A DNA stretch of 44,093 nt from an uncultured Opitutia bacterium (GTDB lineage: Bacteria > Verrucomicrobiota > Verrucomicrobiia > Opitutales > Opitutaceae): the NCBI GenBank assembly GCA_903827245.1, contig CAIKHO010000058.1:1-44093 (forward strand), read 5' to 3'. Under the pieces are notes generated by a model, which saw only the letters and a list, made by a program, of their open reading frames with translations, was not told where the DNA came from and did not search any database. A program made the translations under genes and the position numbers. Below are positions 17,151-22,671 of this stretch, piece after piece. Position 1 is the first letter of the stretch; every line of letters starts with the position of its first letter.

Positions 17151-18011
17151 ATGATTACCTCCCAACGTCACCCCTCGCGGTCCGCCAAGTCGGGCCTGCT
17201 TTCCGCCACCTTCGGCTTTGCCTTCGCCCTCGCCGTCGTCGCCGCCCCTCTCCATGCCCAAAGCCCCGTCTTCTCGGAGGACTTTGAGTCGGGCAGCCTC
17301 AATAAGGCGGTCTGGAAAACGCTCGAGGTCACCAACGCCACCATCACCGTCCAGTCCGCGCAGGTGGCCCACGGCAAGTCTGCCCTGCAGATCCACTACC
17401 CCAAGGGCGAGAAGAGCTTCGCCTTCATCGTCGCTTCCCACCTGCCGGACTCAGTGCGCTCGCATTTCTTCGGCCGCGCCTACGTCTATATCAGCCCGTC
17501 GGTCCCGATCGGGCACGACGTGCTGCTGAATGCGGGCACGGCCGGTTACCCGATCTCCAACTTTCTCGAAGTCGGGGCCTCCCGCGGCAAGAACATCATG
17601 GTGTCGTACCAGCAGAACGCGGCCGACATCCCGCGCAATGAAACCACGCTGCCCGGCGCGGTCTACCCCCTGGGCCGCTGGTTCTGCCTCGAATGGGAAT
17701 TCCAGGATCACCCCGACCGCGTCACCGCCTGGATCGACGGCGAGCCCGCGGCCGACCTGAAGGATTTCGTCGTCAAGCCGCGCGCCCCTCGGCCCACCAA
17801 GGCCGACCCGGCCGCGAAGGCCGATCCCGCCGCAGCCCCCGCGGCCGCACCGGCTCCGGCGCAGCCCATCGTCCCGGGCACCGACCTCGTCAAGGGCTTC
17901 GTCGATTTCTCCTTCGGCTTCCACGCCTGGGGCGCCGGCGCCGCGGACGACTTCGACATCTACTACGACGACATCGCGATCGACACGAAGCGCATCGGGC
18001 CGGTGAAGTGA
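17151..18011 (+). CDS. Secreted concanavalin-like (LamG/Cip1-like) protein
   Basis: A 286-aa exported protein. The ATG at 17151 starts a signal peptide ending ...VVAAPLHAQ. The mature part begins FSEDFESGSLNKAVWKTL and continues with VQSAQVAHGKSALQIHY, a pattern seen in concanavalin-like beta-sandwich domains of secreted lectins, lyases and Cip1-like proteins. It ends with DDFDIYYDDIAIDTKRIG, the usual last strands of such folds. An Ala/Pro/Lys-rich linker (KADPAAKADPAA and following, residues about 220-245) interrupts the last part of the domain. A carbohydrate-binding or weak polysaccharide-lyase role is plausible, but no catalytic residues can be pinned down. It is probably monocistronic. 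Confidence 0.7.
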   Translation: MITSQRHPSRSAKSGLLSATFGFAFALAVVAAPLHAQSPVFSEDFESGSLNKAVWKTLEVTNATITVQSAQVAHGKSALQIHYPKGEKSFAFIVASHLPDSVRSHFFGRAYVYISPSVPIGHDVLLNAGTAGYPISNFLEVGASRGKNIMVSYQQNAADIPRNETTLPGAVYPLGRWFCLEWEFQDHPDRVTAWIDGEPAADLKDFVVKPRAPRPTKADPAAKADPAAAPAAAPAPAQPIVPGTDLVKGFVDFSFGFHAWGAGAADDFDIYYDDIAIDTKRIGPVK

Positions 18012-18068
18012 CCGCTGGGCGGCGCTCCCGTCTCTTTCCCGGAAACTTCGGCGAGCCATGTCATCGGC

Positions 18069-18198
18069 GGGCGCGGAGCGTGCTCCAGAGCGGTCCGCGC
18101 CCGGCCCGGCAGTCAGGCCCGAACGTGAGGCAGACGCCGAGCCGAGGGGCCAGCCCGCCAGAACTGTAATCCATGCGGACCATGCTGATCGGCTCGGC
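18069..18198. repeat. Nested inverted repeats
   Basis: GGGCGCGGA (18069-18077) pairs with TCCGCGCCC (18094-18102) and encloses GGAGC-GT-GCTCC. GCCGAGCC (18136-18143) pairs with GGCTCGGC (18191-18198). The first may serve as a terminator stem for the secreted protein gene, though there is no T-tract. Confidence 0.45.
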
Positions 18199-18211
18199 TT
18201 TCACTAGGAAG

Positions 18212-18303
18212 GCCGATGGGGTTGGGCCGCTGATTGTTGATAATGTGGGCGGGACGGCAGAGTGGTTCGGGTTTTCAACAATCTGCGGCCTGACCCCATC
18301 GGC
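18212..18303. repeat. Long inverted repeat abutting the transposase remnant
   Basis: The 29-bp arms at 18212-18240 and 18275-18303 are inverted copies with three differences. The central 34 bp contain no gene. The right arm ends exactly where recognisable IS110 transposase sequence begins, so it marks a junction. Confidence 0.75.
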
Positions 18304-18411
18304 TCCGTCGGTGACGATGTCACCGTTTGCACTGAGGATACACACCGCATGGCGGCGGTCCCCGAGATCCATCCCGATCGTCAGTCCAGTGGTTTTATTC
18401 GGCGGGTTCAT
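18304..18411 (-). pseudogene. IS110-family transposase, N-terminal remnant
   Basis: About 36 codons starting at the ATG at 18411 match the start of IS110-family DEDD transposases: TTGLTIGMDLGDRRHAVCIL, which holds the first catalytic Asp of the RuvC-like fold. The frame then runs into the long inverted repeat at 18303 and loses all similarity, whereas an intact IS110 transposase has roughly 300-400 residues. The rest of the element, including the C-terminal serine-containing domain, is absent. It lies directly beside the truncated attC-like site at 18478. IS110-family elements are known to target REP sequences, and the IS1111 subgroup targets attC sites, so the position fits; that part is inference. 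Confidence 0.75.
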
Positions 18412-18477
18412 AAGACGCAGTTTGACGAATTTGGCCCGCATGGGCGATCAGTCATCTACGCCTTCTCATTCCGACTG

Positions 18478-18484
18478 GTTAGGC
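18478..18484 (-). other. attC R'' half-site, truncated
   Basis: On the minus strand GCCTAAC, the canonical attC R'' core, lies 14 bases after the stop of the 69-aa gene. No matching GTTRRRY partner follows before the IS110 remnant. A small hairpin (GCCC-ATGC-GGGC, about 18433-18444) is present. The site therefore looks broken, probably by the insertion that left the transposase fragment. Confidence 0.5.
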
Positions 18485-18497
18485 GTTTTTCTTTCGC

Positions 18498-18707
18498 TCA
18501 CTTGGTGGAGAGCAATTCAGAATTCTTCGCTTCTAGCTCCGCTACTCGCTTCTCGAGCGACTCGATCTTTGCTTCCAACGCTGCGGTCTTCTCTTTCCGG
18601 CCGACGAGCTTCTTCAGGAAGTCATCAAGACCGGTCAGGCTAGTGAGTAGCACCCACGCGACGCCGATCGCTAACGCCCAAGTGACAATCTCGAATGGAT
18701 CTTTCAT
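18498..18707 (-). CDS. Small membrane/coiled-coil cassette protein
   Basis: A 69-aa protein of unknown function. The N-terminus has one membrane helix (EIVTWALAIGVAWVLLTSLTG). The C-terminal half, after a basic stretch (KKLVGRKEK), is a heptad-like coiled coil (ALEAKIESLEKRVAELEAKN). The start ATG lies 24 bases after the R' end of the attC at 18732-18788, and the stop lies just before an attC half-site, so it is a cassette gene. There is no clear Shine-Dalgarno. Small membrane-anchored coiled-coil proteins of this type are frequent hypothetical cassette products; a role cannot be assigned. Confidence 0.7.
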   Translation of the reverse strand: MKDPFEIVTWALAIGVAWVLLTSLTGLDDFLKKLVGRKEKTAALEAKIESLEKRVAELEAKNSELLSTK

Positions 18708-18731
18708 AGGTGTGAGAGATAAGCTTTCTTT

Positions 18732-18788
18732 GCCGAACGTTGAGGTCAGCCACCCGTCGCACGGGTTGGCTGCGAGGATTGGTTCGGC
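18732..18788 (-). other. attC recombination site
   Basis: The 57-bp site on the minus strand starts GCCGAAC and ends GTTCGGC (R''/R', perfect 7-bp complement). The inner stem pairs CAGCCAACCCGT with ACGGGTGGCTG around GCG, leaving a single unpaired A in the first arm. An extrahelical base on the L'' side is the feature that sets attC orientation, and it agrees with the minus-strand genes. Confidence 0.75.
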
Positions 18789-18801
18789 TCGTTCATTCTT
18801 A

Positions 18802-19065
18802 CTAGATAATACTTTGAGTCAGAAAAAGCAGGAAAAGGCCCGAGAGAAAACCGACGATTCCAATGGTGGTGCATCGCTGCAAAAATCTTCCTCGAAGAGT
18901 CACGTCACTAACGCTCAAAGCGGCAAGTAAGGCGAGCCTCTTAGGCCTTAGCTGTCCATTCACTTCTTGAAGCAGTAGCATCGTTCCGACAGCCGCGAGC
19001 AGCCAGAAGCCTACGCAAACGCCGACGATCAAATGCAGGACCAGATCTTTCGTTTGATGCTGCAT
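18802..19065 (-). CDS. Small two-helix membrane protein, cassette gene
   Basis: An 87-aa protein of unknown function with two hydrophobic segments: VLHLIVGVCVGFWLLAAVGTML near the start and IGIVGFLSGLFLLFLT at the end. A basic loop (RPKRLALL to LRGRFLQR) lies between them. I start at the ATG at 19065, ten bases after the R' core of the attC at 19076-19128; the open frame extends through that attC but no gene would start inside it. The stop is 13 bases before the next attC. It is predicted to be an inner-membrane protein. No family was recognised. Confidence 0.7.
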   Translation of the reverse strand: MQHQTKDLVLHLIVGVCVGFWLLAAVGTMLLLQEVNGQLRPKRLALLAALSVSDVTLRGRFLQRCTTIGIVGFLSGLFLLFLTQSII

Positions 19066-19075
19066 GCTATCGTTT

Positions 19076-19128
19076 GCCGAACGTTTTAATGAACCGCGCC
19101 CGGCGCCGGTTCGGGAAAGTGGTTCGGC
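19076..19128 (-). other. attC recombination site
   Basis: The 53-bp site on the minus strand has R'' GCCGAAC and R' GTTCGGC, identical to the cores of the neighbouring site. The inner stem pairs GAACCGGCGC with GCGCGGTTC, again leaving one unpaired base (G) in the first arm, so it has the same orientation as the site at 18732. Confidence 0.75.
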
Positions 19129-19153
19129 ATGTTTTATGAACCGCGCGCCACCT

Positions 19154-19630
19154 CTACTTTGCGACGACCGACTCGTGCGCGTAGATAATCCGCCAGCCTT
19201 CTGAGCGCTTTTGCCAGAGTGCGGGTATCCCAAACCGCATCTCAACGGTGCTACCGTCCGGCCCTGAGCTCGCTGACTTCAAAAAGTATGTCGTCATGAC
19301 CAGACCGGGCGCGGGCATGCTGAAGTCGGTTTCGCCGACCTGGGTGTAGGTGACGTCTGTCTTTCCGTAATTCCACCATTTTCGCTGCTGCTCAAGGAGT
19401 GGCTGCCAATCGACAATCTTGTCGGAATTAATGACGAAAACGAGTGACGTGTCCTTTGCGTAGTAAGCAACGTGGCGATCCGAATCATGCGCGTTGGCGG
19501 CGGCTTGCATCGCGGCGATCGCCTGCATGATTTCAGATCGTGCCGCTTCGAAAGTCTCCGAAGCGGCGGTAGCCATGGTGGAGAGCGTGACTCCGAATGT
19601 CATAACGAGCAATTTTAGCGAAGCATTCAT
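19154..19630 (-). CDS. Secreted SnoaL/DUF4440-like (NTF2 fold) protein, cassette gene
   Basis: A 158-aa exported protein with a signal peptide (MNASLKLLVMTFGVTLSTMATAA). The mature part has the helix-then-sheet pattern of the NTF2-like superfamily: a first helix (ARSEIMQAIAAMQAAANAHD), then HVAYYAKDTSLVFVINSDKIVDW, and final strands with RSEGWRIIYAHESVV, the usual W-KI-HxS end of SnoaL/DUF4440 proteins. The family covers ketosteroid-isomerase-like enzymes and non-enzymatic binding proteins, so function is open. The start lies 20 bases after an attC-like R' core and the stop is followed by an attC, making it the first cassette of the cluster. G+C is lower than in the flanking chromosome. Confidence 0.8.
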   Translation of the reverse strand: MNASLKLLVMTFGVTLSTMATAASETFEAARSEIMQAIAAMQAAANAHDSDRHVAYYAKDTSLVFVINSDKIVDWQPLLEQQRKWWNYGKTDVTYTQVGETDFSMPAPGLVMTTYFLKSASSGPDGSTVEMRFGIPALWQKRSEGWRIIYAHESVVAK

Positions 19631-19650
19631 GGAGGGCGGAGAATTGGTCT

Positions 19651-19694
19651 GCCGAACGTTGATGTCAGCCGGGGCCGGGTGAAACGTGTCAGGC
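19651..19694 (-). other. attC-like site with degenerate R''
   Basis: On the minus strand the end is TGACATCAACGTTCGGC, nearly identical to the end of the site at 18732 (TGACCTCAACGTTCGGC). The stem pairs TCA-C-CCGG with CCGG-C-TGA around a short loop. The opposite core is GCCTGAC instead of GCCGAAC, so it is either a worn attC or the boundary (attI-like or secondary) site. Confidence 0.6.
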
Positions 19695-19761
19695 CATTAG
19701 AACTTAATTTCATGCCGGGTTGTTGATAGAAAGTTTGGAAACCCGGCGTCCAGCTGGCCCC

Positions 19762-20211
19762 TCAAGGCTTCTTCGTGCACTGCGGCGCGGCGCCGGCGGG
19801 CAGCGCAGGCGTCGGACCCACACCGGCCGGGGGCAGCGTGCCGTCGAGCTCCTGCCGCCAGTGCGCCACGTCCCCGCCCGGGCAGTAGATGTACATCATG
19901 TGCAGCGGGGTCTCGCCGATATTGGTCAGCTGGTGAAAGACCGTGGGCGGGAGGAAGACCGCCTGGCCCGCCGTGATCTCGCGGCGCTCGGACCCGACGC
20001 AGATTTCCCCGCGCCCCTGGATCACCATGTAAATCTCCTCCTGCTCCTGGTTGTGCCACGGCACCTGACCGCCGTTCGGCTCCAGCACCACGTAGCCCAT
20101 GGCAAAGCCCTTGGCCGGGATCGGCTGGCCGGCCTGGCCCACCATGCCGCGGGTCCAGCGGCGGGCGGGAAACGTTCTTCCGGGGATACTCGAGAGGTCG
20201 GCGATGATCAT
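19762..20211 (-). CDS. Cupin domain protein
   Basis: A 149-aa single-domain cupin. Cupin motif 1 is GQVPWHNQEQEEIYMVIQG, with His and Glu as metal-ligand candidates. Motif 2 is AGQAVFLPPTVFHQLTNIG. I choose the ATG at 20211 because the fold starts soon after (MIIADLSSIPGRTFPARR); the open frame extends upstream but only through repeat-rich DNA. The C-terminal tail is Ala/Pro-rich (LPPAGVGPTPALPAGAAP). Single-domain cupins may be isomerases, dioxygenases or sugar/quercetin-type binding proteins; nothing decides between these. It stands just outside the cassette cluster, 67 bases upstream of the attC-like site, and may mark its boundary. Confidence 0.8.
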   Translation of the reverse strand: MIIADLSSIPGRTFPARRWTRGMVGQAGQPIPAKGFAMGYVVLEPNGGQVPWHNQEQEEIYMVIQGRGEICVGSERREITAGQAVFLPPTVFHQLTNIGETPLHMMYIYCPGGDVAHWRQELDGTLPPAGVGPTPALPAGAAPQCTKKP

Positions 20212-20265
20212 GACCCGCTTGCTTACGCGGGCCGCGGCCCCTTGGGCGACAACAAATTTTCCGGC

Positions 20266-20360
20266 CGTGGGTCCGTTTGAGGAATCGTGGCAGGCCGCGA
20301 GCTTGCTCGCGCTCTCATCGCGCCTGCAAGCAGGCGGCCTACGCGGCAAACGGACCCACG
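20266..20360. repeat. REPIN-like nested palindrome
   Basis: Perfect 14-bp outer arms (20266-20279 and 20347-20360) enclose two perfect 7-bp hairpins: CGCGAGC-TT-GCTCGCG (20296-20311) and CGCCTGC-AA-GCAGGCG (20321-20336). It lies upstream of the cupin gene. Confidence 0.75.
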
Positions 20361-20385
20361 ACCTATTGGTCTCGCGCATCAGACT

Positions 20386-20486
20386 GACGAATGGACCAAG
20401 GAGTAGCGCGGTGCTTTTAGCCCGCGCCTTGCGTCCCGAAACGCGGGCTGAAGCACCGCGTTACCTCGGACCTTCGTCGTCAGTTT
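20386..20486. repeat. Long inverted repeat
   Basis: Arms 20407-20426 and 20442-20460 are inverted near-copies (CGCGGTGCTT...AGCCCGCG), flanked by a weaker outer complement. It lies downstream of the tamA gene end and directly beside the element at 20266-20360. Confidence 0.65.
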
Positions 20487-20523
20487 AATGCGCGAACCTC
20501 AATAATTTTCCGCCCTTCCCCGC

Positions 20524-22671
20524 TCAAAACGGAAAGCCGATCGAGAACGACACCGTCCCCGACGGATCGAGCGGCCGGGGATTCAGGTTCCGACCGTACT
20601 CCAGCCGGACCGGGCCGATCAGGGTCTGGTAGCGCACGCCGAGCCCCACCGCGAACAGCCGCTCATCGAACGGGTAGTGCGCCATGCGCGCCGCCATCCC
20701 AAGCGAGTCGCTGAAGACCACCACCGACCACTTCGGCGTGACCGCCTGCTCGAGCTCGAGATTCAGCAGCGTCATCGTCTTGGCCCCGAGGAACAGCCCG
20801 GTCGCCGCGCGCGGCGACGCCTCGCCCTCCGGGTAGCCTCGGATCGTGTTGTCGCCCCCGGGATAAAAGCGCTCGTTCACCGGCAGCTGGCTGTCGTTGA
20901 GCGATCCGAGCGTCGTGACCACCGCATGGGAGAACCCGACGTGGAACCATCGGGACGAGCCGAGGGGCGTATGGAACGACGCGCCAAATTGCACCCGCTG
21001 GTAATCCACCTGGCCGCCGAGCCATCGGCTCGCCTCTTCCAGTTGCAGCGAGACCTTGTAGCCGCGCCGCGGCTGGAGCGGGTTGTCGCGGCGGTCGCGG
21101 ACTAGCCCGAGGTTGAGGCTGGCCGCGGTGGTCTGCACGAGGTCGACCGAGCTGGTCGCGAGGGAACTTTCGGTGCTGCGCAGGCGCTTGAACGTGTAGC
21201 CGGGCGTCGCCTCCAGCCCGAGCCGGGGCACCGGCCAGGTCGTCGACACGTTGGCGCCGTACTCCTCGCGCAGGAACGACCGTTCCTGACGCTGGAGGCT
21301 GAAAAGCTTCGCGGTGCCGTCAACCGAGCTGCCGAAAAGCTCGGGCACGGTGTAATCGTATTCCGCGCTGGTGCTCTTCATCGACTGCACCAGCTCCAGC
21401 GTACCCTGATGCGCGCGGCCGAAGAGGTTGTAGTCGCGCAACTCGAAGCCCCCGCGCAGCTCCTCGTAGCTGCCATAACCGAACAGCAGGCTGAGGTCCC
21501 GCCGCTTGCCCTCGGCCAGCTGGTACACCGCATCGCGCACCGGTCCGTCCGCCGGCTCGTAGCGGAGATCGACTGCATTAAACACACCGAGGTGCGAGAT
21601 GCGAAACTGGCCGTTTTCCGTTTCCACCGGGTTCAACGGTCCGCCCTCCTTCGCCGGGACCAGCGGACGCAGGATGGATTCGCGCGTGTGCTCGTTGCCG
21701 ATAAAACGCACGCGGCCAAGCGTGACGGCGGGACCGGGCGCGATGACGGCGATGACGGTGACAGCCCGGACGCCACCGTCCGCCGCGGCCGGCTGCGGGG
21801 TGAGCGTCACTTTCACATCGGGATGCCCGCGTTCGTAGTACCAGTGGCGGAGCGCGATTTCCATGTCCTGCCGCCAGAGCGCCGACCAAGGCTGGCCGAG
21901 CCGGCTCGTTTCCAGGCCCACCGGCATTTCCCCCTCGTTCGCCGGGTCAAATTTGAATCCGGTCACGCGCCAGGGCGCTCCCTCGGTCACGGCGACCCGC
22001 ACGCGCACCCCGCCGGTGGCGTGGTCGATTTTCACGTCGCCCGCGTCCACCTGGGCCTCGGCATAACCGCGCCGGCGCAACTCCTCCGCCAGGTTCGACG
22101 TCGAGCGCTGCAACCGCGCGGGCGAATAGGCGCGCTCCGCCCCCAGCGAGAACAGGGCGTTTTCCCCGCGGAAAAAAACTCGCGCGCCCTTTTCCGGCAG
22201 GGCGGTGAGTCCCTCGAACGTGACCTCGCTGAGAATAAAACGCCGGCCGGGTTTGACGTGCAGGATGACGTCTCGCGACACGAGCGGCCGGGGCAGCGGC
22301 TGGTCGAGGCGGGGATCCAGCGTGTGATGCACCCACGTCCCGTCGGATGTCTTCGCGTCCACCTCGATCAAGGGCTCGAGATATCCGGTTTCGCCCACCT
22401 TCGAGAATACGATCATGGCCGCATCTTCCATCGCATTGGCATCCATGGTCGGTCCGGCGACCTGCCCCAGGAGCAGTAGAAGCGTCTGCTGCATCTGCCG
22501 GTCGCCCAGCCAGCCCAGTCCATCGACGCGCAGGCGCACCGGTTCCGCCGGCTCGATCTCCGGCCCGGCGGCACGGAGTTGCAGCATGGCGGGCGTCAAT
22601 GCCAGCGCCAGTACGATCGCCCAGGTCCGGGCCCGGCGGGCGGCAAGGCAAAGCCCCTTATTTGTCCGCAT
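20524..22671 (-). CDS. tamA: TamA-like Omp85 outer membrane assembly protein
   Basis: A 715-aa outer-membrane protein of the Omp85 superfamily that, with TamB, is expected to help insert or transport envelope components. A signal peptide (RTWAIVLALALTPAMLQLRAA) is followed by periplasmic POTRA-like repeats to about residue 360; good examples are RRFILSEVTFEGLTALPEKG and PAVTLGRVRFIGNEHTRESIL. The 16-stranded barrel domain follows, with the conserved loop-6 motif as RFYPGGDNTIRGYPEG (the VRGF/RGY signature). It closes with SGTVSFSIGFPF, the usual aromatic end. The start overlaps the tamB stop by 14 bases. Gene order tamB then tamA is opposite to that in E. coli. The superfamily is certain; TamA rather than BamA is inferred from the TamB neighbour. 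Confidence 0.88.
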   Translation of the reverse strand: MRTNKGLCLAARRARTWAIVLALALTPAMLQLRAAGPEIEPAEPVRLRVDGLGWLGDRQMQQTLLLLLGQVAGPTMDANAMEDAAMIVFSKVGETGYLEPLIEVDAKTSDGTWVHHTLDPRLDQPLPRPLVSRDVILHVKPGRRFILSEVTFEGLTALPEKGARVFFRGENALFSLGAERAYSPARLQRSTSNLAEELRRRGYAEAQVDAGDVKIDHATGGVRVRVAVTEGAPWRVTGFKFDPANEGEMPVGLETSRLGQPWSALWRQDMEIALRHWYYERGHPDVKVTLTPQPAAADGGVRAVTVIAVIAPGPAVTLGRVRFIGNEHTRESILRPLVPAKEGGPLNPVETENGQFRISHLGVFNAVDLRYEPADGPVRDAVYQLAEGKRRDLSLLFGYGSYEELRGGFELRDYNLFGRAHQGTLELVQSMKSTSAEYDYTVPELFGSSVDGTAKLFSLQRQERSFLREEYGANVSTTWPVPRLGLEATPGYTFKRLRSTESSLATSSVDLVQTTAASLNLGLVRDRRDNPLQPRRGYKVSLQLEEASRWLGGQVDYQRVQFGASFHTPLGSSRWFHVGFSHAVVTTLGSLNDSQLPVNERFYPGGDNTIRGYPEGEASPRAATGLFLGAKTMTLLNLELEQAVTPKWSVVVFSDSLGMAARMAHYPFDERLFAVGLGVRYQTLIGPVRLEYGRNLNPRPLDPSGTVSFSIGFPF

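Larger units (their letters stand above)
18478..19694 (-). mobile_element. Integron-type gene cassette cluster without integrase (CALIN-like)
   Basis: Three small genes, all on the minus strand, alternate with attC-like sites. In minus-strand order: site 19694-19651, gene 19630-19154, site 19128-19076, gene 19065-18802, site 18788-18732, gene 18707-18498, and a half-site at 18484-18478. Each site is followed closely by the next start codon (10-26 bases) and each gene ends 13-26 bases before a site, exactly the cassette layout. Cutting at G/TT would give circular cassettes of 575 and 344 bp. The base composition is visibly lower in GC than the flanks. No integrase gene lies in the window, so this is either a cluster of attC sites lacking integrase or the far end of a larger array. 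Confidence 0.75.

Noticed and set aside
18061-18441. Complete small gene on the minus strand over the IS110 remnant
   Set aside because: Only the first 36 codons are transposase-like. The rest is read through an inverted repeat, so it is treated as a remnant.
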